From: Curtobacterium sp. S6
GTDB lineage: Bacteria; Actinomycetota; Actinomycetes; Actinomycetales; Micrococcaceae
Length of the DNA: 64,000 nt
Direction of reading: 5' to 3'
Assembly (NCBI RefSeq): GCF_000710345.2
Contig: NZ_JHEL01000010.1
Location: 62,001 to 126,000 of the forward strand
Shown here: piece after piece, positions 25,284 through 32,600 of the stretch
Layout: each line of letters opens with the position of its first letter
How positions within the stretch are numbered: the first letter of the stretch is position 1
Translations under genes and position numbers: made by a program
The notes under the pieces: generated by a model
The model's input: the letters and a program-made list of their open reading frames with translations, nothing else
What the model was told of the DNA's origin: nothing
Databases searched by the model: none

Positions 25284-26915
25284 TCAGGGTTTTCCCATGT
25301 GCCGATCCGTCCTGCGCATTCCGGAAAGAAGCCAGCGACCCACCATATTCGGCAACCGGTCGATGGCCTCATGAAATCGGTCCACATCTTCCGGATGGAG
25401 CGGCTTCAGCAGAGGCCAGGACAGCAAAAACATCACGACGTATGCTCCGAAGCCTCCGACAATGCACCAAATATTATTCCATCCGGCCAGTTGCATTCCT
25501 ATCCCAGGGGCCGCCAAAAGCACTAAGAATATGAGGACCGTGAGAAAATCATGAAAACCGGGCCCCTTCAATCCTTCGGCCGACCGAGCGGCCTTGGCCA
25601 GTAATACGGCCGAGGCCAAGACCCCCAAGGAATTCGCGGCGGCCGCGCCGTAGATATCGAAGGGGCCGATGAGCACGATATCGCCGAGAAGAGTCACCAC
25701 GGCCGCCAAGGTCTGGGACCACACGACCCATTTCAGGCGGTCGCAGCCGAGAAGCGCCGAGCTCGCGATGGCCGTGAGAGCGCCCAAGAGAATGGTCGGG
25801 CCGCCCATGATGAGCAGGATTCGGCCGGCCACGGCGTACTCCTCACCCCACAGCAGCACGATCAGCGCCGGGCCGATGCCGGCGAGCAACCCCGCCCCCG
25901 CCCCGCTCGCGGTCAGGAGCAATCGTTGCGCTTGGAGGTATCCAACTCGGACGGTCGCCATTCTTCCGGCGGCGATCAGGGCGGCGACGGTCGGCAAGAC
26001 CACGGGGATGAGGGCCGCCGGCACCTTATACGCGGTCTGGACGGCCGAAAAGGCCACGGAATAGTAGGCAATATGGGCCGGTTCGTCGCCGTGAAAAACC
26101 GCCAAAAAGGCCAACTCGGAACGCTGGGCCACCACCGTCTCCAGCAAAACGAGCGTGCCCGCCCCGAGGGCAAACCCGATCATGCTTTTGCGCATGGTTC
26201 GGCGAACCGCGTCGTCGGGCCGCCCTCGAAGGCCCCAGCGATGGCGTGCCCGGGAGACCAAATAGATGGTCACGCCGGCCGAGATCACGGAGGCCAACGT
26301 CGTCACGATGACTATTCCCAGAATCCCCTGTCCCGCCACAAGCAGGATCACGGTCACGGGAACGGCAATTATCTGAGCCACGACGCCCGTGATGGAGGCC
26401 TGGCGGTATTGCCGCAATCCCAACAACGCCTGAGCGCTGACCGCGTGAACGGCCACGGCCGCCGCGTACACCGCGATGATCAGCCAGGCCCACACGTGCT
26501 CCTGATAGATGCACCGTCCGACGATCAGCGTCACCACCGCGGCGCCGATGCCCGGTATAAAACTCCAGCGGATTCCGAGGTGAAGACAATATGAGGATTT
26601 TTCGGCCGATCCCTCTCCCAGCGACGCCGAAACGTTCTTCTGGACCGCAAGGGGCAGACCCACGGCGAAAACGGTCGCGCAGGTCATGGCGACAAAGATC
26701 ATGAATGATTGGATTCCCTGGTCCTGAGGGCCCAACAAACGCGCAACCACCAGGGATTGAATGAGGGTCAAGCCTTGCGGAAGAACCTGCGCAATGATGT
26801 TCCAGGCCGCACCGTACCCCACAGATTTAATGGTGATGGGTTCGCCGACTCCACCGTCTGCCGACGGCTGCTCCTCCGGAATACCGGATTTATCGGGAAT
26901 CTCCTCAAATTTCAT
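25284..26915 (-). CDS. Wzx-like polysaccharide flippase
   Basis: This protein of about 543 residues has around 14 membrane segments and the N-terminal pattern of the MATE/PST superfamily (GYGAAWNIIAQVLPQGLTLIQSLVVARLLGPQDQGIQSFMIFVA). It should flip the lipid-linked repeat unit to the outer face. The start at 26915 gives MKFEEIPDKSG and a 30-residue cytosolic lead; the ribosome site is weak and distant, so the exact start is uncertain. An upstream open stretch in the same frame (to 27086) is probably the promoter region shared with the divergent glycosyltransferase. It is followed on the same strand by the Wzz-like gene. Confidence 0.85.
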   Translation of the reverse strand: MKFEEIPDKSGIPEEQPSADGGVGEPITIKSVGYGAAWNIIAQVLPQGLTLIQSLVVARLLGPQDQGIQSFMIFVAMTCATVFAVGLPLAVQKNVSASLGEGSAEKSSYCLHLGIRWSFIPGIGAAVVTLIVGRCIYQEHVWAWLIIAVYAAAVAVHAVSAQALLGLRQYRQASITGVVAQIIAVPVTVILLVAGQGILGIVIVTTLASVISAGVTIYLVSRARHRWGLRGRPDDAVRRTMRKSMIGFALGAGTLVLLETVVAQRSELAFLAVFHGDEPAHIAYYSVAFSAVQTAYKVPAALIPVVLPTVAALIAAGRMATVRVGYLQAQRLLLTASGAGAGLLAGIGPALIVLLWGEEYAVAGRILLIMGGPTILLGALTAIASSALLGCDRLKWVVWSQTLAAVVTLLGDIVLIGPFDIYGAAAANSLGVLASAVLLAKAARSAEGLKGPGFHDFLTVLIFLVLLAAPGIGMQLAGWNNIWCIVGGFGAYVVMFLLSWPLLKPLHPEDVDRFHEAIDRLPNMVGRWLLSGMRRTDRHMGKP

Positions 26916-27050
26916 TATAAATCCGTCATTTCCTTCCCCTTGCCGACCGAAATCCGCACAAACCTCTATAATAGACGACGCGTCGCGCCACAAGATACTG
27001 GGCCCGGCCGTTGGGGAACTTTTAATTACTTTCCATGGGGGAACTCTACG

Positions 27051-28127
27051 TTGCGAGTTATGCAAATCATCAAAGAACTGCGACACGGTGGGGCCGAAAC
27101 CGTCGCGCTACGCCTCATGCAGGCCCGGGACGCCACGGACCAGGCCGTCGTTTCGCATCCCGGAGAATGGTCGCACCGGTTTCCCGGCCGTCATTATTCG
27201 ATGGGCCAGACCTCCATGAAACCCCGGGACCTCATATCGGCCGCACGGTCGATCAGACACGCGGTTAAGGAATTTCGGCCCGACGTAATTCACGCCCATA
27301 GCCCCGGAACTTTGGTCGCCGCCCGGCTCGCGCTGGGCCCGCGCACGAGCCCCGTTCTCCTCGGCACCGCTCACGGCGGATATACCCTGCATAACCTTTC
27401 GACCCAGGCGAAACTCTACAAATTCCTCCGAATTCCGATCGTTTCCTGCGGCCCGGGAGTGACCTTCGGCCTTCGCGAGGGCGGGCTGGAGCCGGTGGCC
27501 ACGATCAACAACGGCATCCCCGAATCGGCGCTGCGGGATACGCCGAAGCGCCATCTGGCGGAAGAGTTTGGGCTGGATCCCCGCCTGAAGACCGCGGTGG
27601 CCGTGGGACGCCTGGCGCCGGTCAAGAATCACCAGCAAATGCTGAAGGCCTTCGCCCAGTATGACCGCATGAACCTTCTGATCTGTGGCGACGGAGAATC
27701 CCGGAAAGAGCTCGAACGGCAGGCGCGGGACCTCGGGTTGGACGGGCGCGTGCGATTCCTCGGAATGCGCCAGGACGTCCCCGAGATCCTGCACTCCGCG
27801 GACGTACAGTTGCTGACGTCGCGCGTCGAGGGCCTGCCCATGGCGCTCCTCGAAGGCATGTCCGAGGGAAAGCCCCTCATCGCCACCGACGTGCTCGGCT
27901 CGCGCGAATTAGTCGATCACGGGCGCAACGGCCTGCTCGTCGAGCTTGACGACGACCGCTCGCTGGCCGAGGCATTGAAGCGCCTCGACACCGACGATTC
28001 CCTCCGGGAGACGCTTTCGGTCGGGGCCCTCGAGACCGCGCAACAATACAGCGTGAAGGCCATGACCGATCGGTACTGGGACCTGTACTCGGCCTTGTCA
28101 GCGGGGTCGCCGACCAAGACCGAATGA
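27051..28127 (+). CDS. GT4-family glycosyltransferase (EPS locus, second)
   Basis: This 358-residue retaining glycosyltransferase starts with the family pattern MRVMQIIKELRHGGAETVALRLM, continues with RPDVIHAHSPGTLVA in the acceptor domain, and has the donor-domain motifs AVGRLAPVKNHQQMLKAF and EGLPMALLEGMSEGKPLIATDV (EX7E). I chose TTG 27051 because GGGGG lies about 9 bases upstream and the product then begins exactly at the first beta-strand. It is divergent from the flippase. The donor and acceptor sugars are unknown. Confidence 0.88.
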   Translation: MRVMQIIKELRHGGAETVALRLMQARDATDQAVVSHPGEWSHRFPGRHYSMGQTSMKPRDLISAARSIRHAVKEFRPDVIHAHSPGTLVAARLALGPRTSPVLLGTAHGGYTLHNLSTQAKLYKFLRIPIVSCGPGVTFGLREGGLEPVATINNGIPESALRDTPKRHLAEEFGLDPRLKTAVAVGRLAPVKNHQQMLKAFAQYDRMNLLICGDGESRKELERQARDLGLDGRVRFLGMRQDVPEILHSADVQLLTSRVEGLPMALLEGMSEGKPLIATDVLGSRELVDHGRNGLLVELDDDRSLAEALKRLDTDDSLRETLSVGALETAQQYSVKAMTDRYWDLYSALSAGSPTKTE

Positions 28128-28144
28128 CTCGTCGGCCTCCACCG

Positions 28145-29623
28145 CTATCGGGCCCACGGCACCACCGGTCGGTCGGCCACAACCCTCGAAGCGGACGCGG
28201 ACTCCGAGACGGCGTGCGCCGCGAAAGCCAGAACGAAGACCATCCAGAACGGCGGGTACATGATCTCGGTGACGGTGAAGCAAGCGACCAAGATGCTCAC
28301 GACGGCGGGAAACAGCACGGACTGAACGCCCGCCCCGGCGCCTGCCTCCGGGATCTCGACCCGCTGTGCGCGCCACGTCGTCTTCAGGCTCCACCCGATG
28401 GCGAAAGCCATGAGGATCGCACCGATGATGCCGGTTCCGTAAAGGATTTCGATATACGAATTGTGCGCGTAGGCGAGGGAAAGCATTCCGGGGGCGAGGT
28501 GAAGGTCTCCGAAGTACCTCGGCTCCAGGGATCCTATTCCCGCCCCGCCGAGGGGATGCTCGGCAAAAATATTCAGCGCAATGGCCCACGCGTCGAATCG
28601 CGAGGAAACGTTGCCCTCGGCCACGAAACTCTTCTGTTGCACGGCCACGGACACCGCCCGCTGGATGCTCGGGTAGACGGCAAGTAGCGCGAGCGCGGCC
28701 ACCACGATGCCGATCAGGATGGCCTTCCGATCCCTGGGGCGGAACAAGAAATGCACCACGAGGGCCACGGCCAACCCGAGAATCGCGCCGCGAGAAAACG
28801 ACCCGACCGCCACGATCAGACAAATCGTCGCGCAGAGGAGCCACCACGCCCGCACCACGGGATGGAACTTTTCGCGGGCCACGCCGATTCCGACAATGGC
28901 GCCGGAGGAAGCCAGCATTCCGAAGTCGTTGGCGTCCCCCGCCACCGGCACGAGGGCGGAAGAATGCCCGGAGCCATAGGACATCAACGTCAGGACGCAT
29001 CCGGCCGCCATCGCCGTCGTGTAGCAAGCACCTAGCGTGACGACATCGCGACGGCTCTCAAAGATTTGGCTCGCGGCAATCACCACGACCGCCCAACCGG
29101 CGATCGTCGCGGAAAACCCGTTGGAGAGCGACCCGTTGCCCGCGACATTGGCGCTCACGACGGTCCAGCAGGCGAAGGCGAGCAGCAAGAAATGCAACCA
29201 ATGCATCCGGGGAGGAATCCGTCGGATGATCATCGATAGTCCGGTGATTCCGACAAAGAGGATGGCCCCTAGTTTTGTCGCGGAACTGGGCCAACCGGCC
29301 ATCGTCCAGTTCAATCCCACCGTGAGCATGAAGATCAAAAACCCCAGTTTGGGGTAATTCAGCAGGAGCACGCCGAGGCCGAGAAGGACCGGCGCGGCGG
29401 CCATCGCCAGAGGAGCCCCGGCGGCCACCAGGATGCCGGAAACCAGCGCCAGCCCGCCTGCCAGGAGGAATACGCCTCGCGCCGACCACAAGGGACCCCA
29501 CGGTCGGTTCGCCACGTGGTGGGGCGCGTCGCGAGGGGGCTCGGCGGGCACCGGGGTGCTCGGCCGCGAAGGAGAGGCGTCGCGAAAGACTTCCCACTTT
29601 CCGCTTTCCCTCAAATTAGACAT
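28145..29623 (-). CDS. O-antigen ligase/polymerase-like protein (Wzy)
   Basis: This 492-residue membrane protein has about 11-12 hydrophobic segments and the Wzy_C/O-antigen-ligase pattern: a large extracytoplasmic loop with NVSSRFDAWAIALNIFAEHPLGGAGIGSLEPRYFG and the motif SLAYAHNSYIEILYGTGIIG, in which the His of AHN is characteristic. It should polymerise repeat units or attach the glycan. The ATG at 29623 has AAGGAAAG just upstream. A 48-residue hydrophilic N-terminus precedes the first membrane helix. It is convergent with the GT4 gene ending at 28127 and divergent from the next GT4 gene. Confidence 0.85.
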   Translation of the reverse strand: MSNLRESGKWEVFRDASPSRPSTPVPAEPPRDAPHHVANRPWGPLWSARGVFLLAGGLALVSGILVAAGAPLAMAAAPVLLGLGVLLLNYPKLGFLIFMLTVGLNWTMAGWPSSATKLGAILFVGITGLSMIIRRIPPRMHWLHFLLLAFACWTVVSANVAGNGSLSNGFSATIAGWAVVVIAASQIFESRRDVVTLGACYTTAMAAGCVLTLMSYGSGHSSALVPVAGDANDFGMLASSGAIVGIGVAREKFHPVVRAWWLLCATICLIVAVGSFSRGAILGLAVALVVHFLFRPRDRKAILIGIVVAALALLAVYPSIQRAVSVAVQQKSFVAEGNVSSRFDAWAIALNIFAEHPLGGAGIGSLEPRYFGDLHLAPGMLSLAYAHNSYIEILYGTGIIGAILMAFAIGWSLKTTWRAQRVEIPEAGAGAGVQSVLFPAVVSILVACFTVTEIMYPPFWMVFVLAFAAHAVSESASASRVVADRPVVPWAR

Positions 29624-29749
29624 ACTTTCCTTACATCGGCGTCCCCGAACAGCCATGACGGACTGCTACCCTCTTACGGAATACTTTAGAGTATATTGTT
29701 ACGGCATAGATTGGGCCAAAACTGGCCCGCCAGGGGGAGAATACTAGTC

Positions 29750-30871
29750 GTGAAAATATTGCATCTGTCCGGTAGTGCGCGGGGTGGGGCCGAGCTGCAA
29801 CTACTTCACATGCTGGAGGAATCGCAAGACGACCCGGACATTGAACATTCGGTTTTCCTTTTAAGGCCCGGGCCGCTTCAAGACAATTTCACATCTTTAA
29901 TACCCACCATCACTTCGTCGAAATCTCGAATGATGGATGTTCGCTTTATTCGTCAGTTCGTGAGAACTCTTCTGGACTCCCGACCAGACGTGGTCCACGC
30001 GTGGGGACCGACCCCGAACCTGTGGGCTCCCCTGCTGAGCCGCATCGCGCAACTGTCCCCGTCCTCGCTCAAGCGTCGCTACCGGCCCCGGGTGATCATC
30101 GCCGAAGTCGGCCTCGACGAGTGGAAAAATGCGGCCTTCAAGCTCGCCGACCGCCTGTGCTATCTCTTCTCGGATGCGGTCGTCGGTAATGCGCGGGCCG
30201 TCACGGAGACGGCCATCGCGCGCGGCGCCCGTCGCCGGCAGACGGACACGGTGCTCATGGGGGTCAGCGTCCCCGGCATGGATGAAATCGACGAACGCTC
30301 GCCCGTCTCGGGGCGGGTTCTCATGCTCGGGCGGTGGGATTGGCGCAAGGGCCACGAGGCCCTCCTCGACCTCTGGCCCGATGTCCGCCGACGCGTTCCC
30401 CACGCCACGCTGGTGATCGCCGGCGCCGCCCATTCGGACGGGGAAAAGGCCCTGAAGGCCCGCTGCGAAGACATCGTTCGCGGCTATCAGAAGGACCCGG
30501 TGGTCGCCGGGTCGATCACCCTGCTCGACCACACCGACCCCGCACGCGCCCTTGACTCCGCCGAGGTGCTGGCCGTGAGCTCCAACAGCGAGGGCATGCC
30601 GAACGTCATTTTGGAGGCGTTTTCCCGTATGACGCCGGTCGTCGCCTTTTCGGTGGGTGGCGTTGCCGAGGCCTTGGGCGACGGTGAACGAGGGTGGCTG
30701 GTCCCCGCGGGTGAGCGGGACGCGTTCGTCTCGGCCCTCGTACAGGCGCTGAGCCGACCCGAGGAAGCCGGCCGCCGGGCCGGGGCGGCGCGGCGATGGG
30801 TCGAGTCCCTGACCTTTAAGACATCGATGAACCGATGGGTCGAGATCTACCACCGGGTGACCGGCCGATGA
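29750..30871 (+). CDS. GT4-family glycosyltransferase (EPS locus, third)
   Basis: This 373-residue retaining glycosyltransferase has the starting strand VKILHLSGSARGGAELQLLHML, SRPDVVHAWGPTPNLWAPLL in the acceptor half and LMLGRWDWRKGHEALLDLWP plus SNSEGMPNVILEAFSRMTPVVAFSVGG in the donor half (EX7E). The start is GTG 29750, about 11 bases after GGGGGAG; the stretch before it (29624-29749) is AT-rich relative to the neighbours and probably holds divergent promoters. The stop overlaps the start of the GT2 gene (ATGA), so the two are co-translated. Confidence 0.87.
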   Translation: MKILHLSGSARGGAELQLLHMLEESQDDPDIEHSVFLLRPGPLQDNFTSLIPTITSSKSRMMDVRFIRQFVRTLLDSRPDVVHAWGPTPNLWAPLLSRIAQLSPSSLKRRYRPRVIIAEVGLDEWKNAAFKLADRLCYLFSDAVVGNARAVTETAIARGARRRQTDTVLMGVSVPGMDEIDERSPVSGRVLMLGRWDWRKGHEALLDLWPDVRRRVPHATLVIAGAAHSDGEKALKARCEDIVRGYQKDPVVAGSITLLDHTDPARALDSAEVLAVSSNSEGMPNVILEAFSRMTPVVAFSVGGVAEALGDGERGWLVPAGERDAFVSALVQALSRPEEAGRRAGAARRWVESLTFKTSMNRWVEIYHRVTGR

Positions 30872-31923
30872 TCCGCGACGCAGAGAACCCCACGCCTCCG
30901 AGAATTTCCGTCGTGACCCCGTGCCATAACGCCGTGGCGACCCTGGGCGGGACGCTCAGTTCATTGGTCACGGCGGATTACCCGGACCTCGAGATCCTCG
31001 TGGTCGACGATGGCTCATCGGATGCGAGCCTCCGCCTGGCGGAAACCTATGCCTCTCAGTGGCCCGCGGGACATCCGACCGGCACCTGCGTCAGGGTCCT
31101 GCGGCAGGACCGCGGCGGGGTCTCGAGCGCCCGCAATCGCGCGATGTCGGAGGCCACGGGCGATTTCCTGGCATTCGTCGACGCCGACGATATGGTCCTC
31201 CCCCAGTACTTTTCCGTGGCGATGAATGCTTTCGCGGCGGCGGGCGGGCTTCCGCGGGCCGGAGACCGGTCGGCGTCGCGCCTCATCGTGGTCAGCAATG
31301 CGCATCTGCTCACTCCCTCGGGCATTAACCCCGGCAGGGTGCTCCTGCGGGATCCTTTGCCGAGCGCCTCCCGTCAGCCAGGCAGCATTCTGACCAACAA
31401 CATCGCCGGAATATTCGCGATTTTTCCCCGGGAATTGCTCGAGGAGGTCGGGTACTTCGACGAAGACCTCGATTACTGCGAAGACTGGGATTTATGGCTC
31501 CGGGCCGTTCGCCGGGGGTGGCGGATAGTGCGTCAGGACAACCCGACGGCCCTTTACCGCTGGACCGGACAATCGGCGTCCACGCAACGCGAGAACATGT
31601 ACGCGGGGGAAGACGCGGTACTGCTCAAGGCCCTCGGCGATCCCGCCATGGGGCTGACGGCCGACGAGAGAATAAACGTCGAGCGACGCTTGGCCGCGGG
31701 TTCGCCGATACGGCTTTCTTCGGAGGCCGAAAATGCTTTTCGCCAGGGTGATCTGAAGCTCGGGGCCCGATTACTGCGGCAGGCAGCCCAGCTCGCGCCG
31801 TCTCAACGCAGGCTCCGCGTGAAATCCATCATTTCCTATCTCCCCTACGGAAGCGCGTGGCTGGGTAGGCGTCAGCGAATACTTGATGAACGGGTTGGTT
31901 TCACCCGGGAGATGACGCGCTAG
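30868..31923 (+). CDS. GT2-family glycosyltransferase
   Basis: This 351-residue inverting GT-A glycosyltransferase has the nucleotide-binding start RISVVTPCHNAVATLGGTLSSL, VVDDGSSDASL, the metal-binding DXD in FLAFVDADDMVLP and a late acceptor motif YCEDWDLWLRAV. The C-terminal 100 residues are helical and lack membrane segments. Its ATG overlaps the preceding GT4 stop. It ends the polysaccharide locus: its stop TAG lies in a CTAG that also supplies the stop of the convergent mocA-like gene, so no terminator separates the two. Confidence 0.88.
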   Translation: MIRDAENPTPPRISVVTPCHNAVATLGGTLSSLVTADYPDLEILVVDDGSSDASLRLAETYASQWPAGHPTGTCVRVLRQDRGGVSSARNRAMSEATGDFLAFVDADDMVLPQYFSVAMNAFAAAGGLPRAGDRSASRLIVVSNAHLLTPSGINPGRVLLRDPLPSASRQPGSILTNNIAGIFAIFPRELLEEVGYFDEDLDYCEDWDLWLRAVRRGWRIVRQDNPTALYRWTGQSASTQRENMYAGEDAVLLKALGDPAMGLTADERINVERRLAAGSPIRLSSEAENAFRQGDLKLGARLLRQAAQLAPSQRRLRVKSIISYLPYGSAWLGRRQRILDERVGFTREMTR

Positions 31924-32600
31924 CAGGCCTCGCGTCCCGACCGCGCGCGACCGACGTCGCCGTCCAGCTCCAGGGCGGTCGCCCAATCCTGCGGGGTGTC
32001 GATGTCTTGTCCGAAGCCGAGATCCGCACATTCCACCCCGTCGACGAGGTGGGCATGCGAGCGCATCCACGTCCGCGCGGCCTCGTCGCCGCAGGATAGC
32101 GCGGCCGCCTCGCGCGCGTGGGCGTGGGTCATCGCGACCGGATGACCGGGTTGTCCCTGCCACACCGCCCGGACGACGCGCCCCGGGCGCAACCCTCTGA
32201 CCAGGCGGGTTAGCACTCCGGCCCCGACGCCGGGTTGGTCCACGAGCATGACGACCACCGGGGTCTTCGGGGTCGTCCCCGGGATCCTCCCTATGGCCGC
32301 GACGCCGGCCTTCCACGAGGCGGACATCCCGACCTCGAAGTCCGGGACCGGCACGGCGTGGCGCACCCCCGCCGGGCCGGCCGTGGCAAGCTGACGCAAA
32401 ACCTGGGTGCGGGCGGGGCCGACGGTCGTGACCGGAACAAGACCGGCCTCTTGGGCGGCGCGGACGGCCCGAGCGACCAGGGTGGACCCGCCCCACGGGA
32501 GCAATGCCTTAGGGCCCGCCCCGAGCCGTCGCCCCTGGCCCGCTGCCAGGATCAACGCGCATCCGGTCACGGCCGGGTCGGCGAGCGGGCGCGGGTTCAT
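31920..32600 (-). CDS. MobA/MocA-like molybdenum cofactor nucleotidyltransferase
   Basis: This 226-residue NTP-transferase-fold protein has the nucleotide-binding start CALILAAGQGRRLGAGPKALLPWGGSTL, the metal-binding VVVMLVDQPGVGA and the late GHPVAM and DIDTPQDW segments. MocA-type members make molybdopterin cytosine dinucleotide for xanthine dehydrogenase-family enzymes. Its ATG overlaps the stop of the xanthine dehydrogenase gene (ATGA), so it is probably made together with the enzyme it matures. It is the last gene of the operon. Confidence 0.85.
   Translation of the reverse strand: MNPRPLADPAVTGCALILAAGQGRRLGAGPKALLPWGGSTLVARAVRAAQEAGLVPVTTVGPARTQVLRQLATAGPAGVRHAVPVPDFEVGMSASWKAGVAAIGRIPGTTPKTPVVVMLVDQPGVGAGVLTRLVRGLRPGRVVRAVWQGQPGHPVAMTHAHAREAAALSCGDEAARTWMRSHAHLVDGVECADLGFGQDIDTPQDWATALELDGDVGRARSGREAC

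Noticed and set aside
26916-27086. 57-codon upstream extension of the flippase
   Set aside because: It covers the divergent promoter region and adds an unlikely hydrophilic stretch; MKFEEIPDKSG is the more normal start, though its ribosome site is weak.
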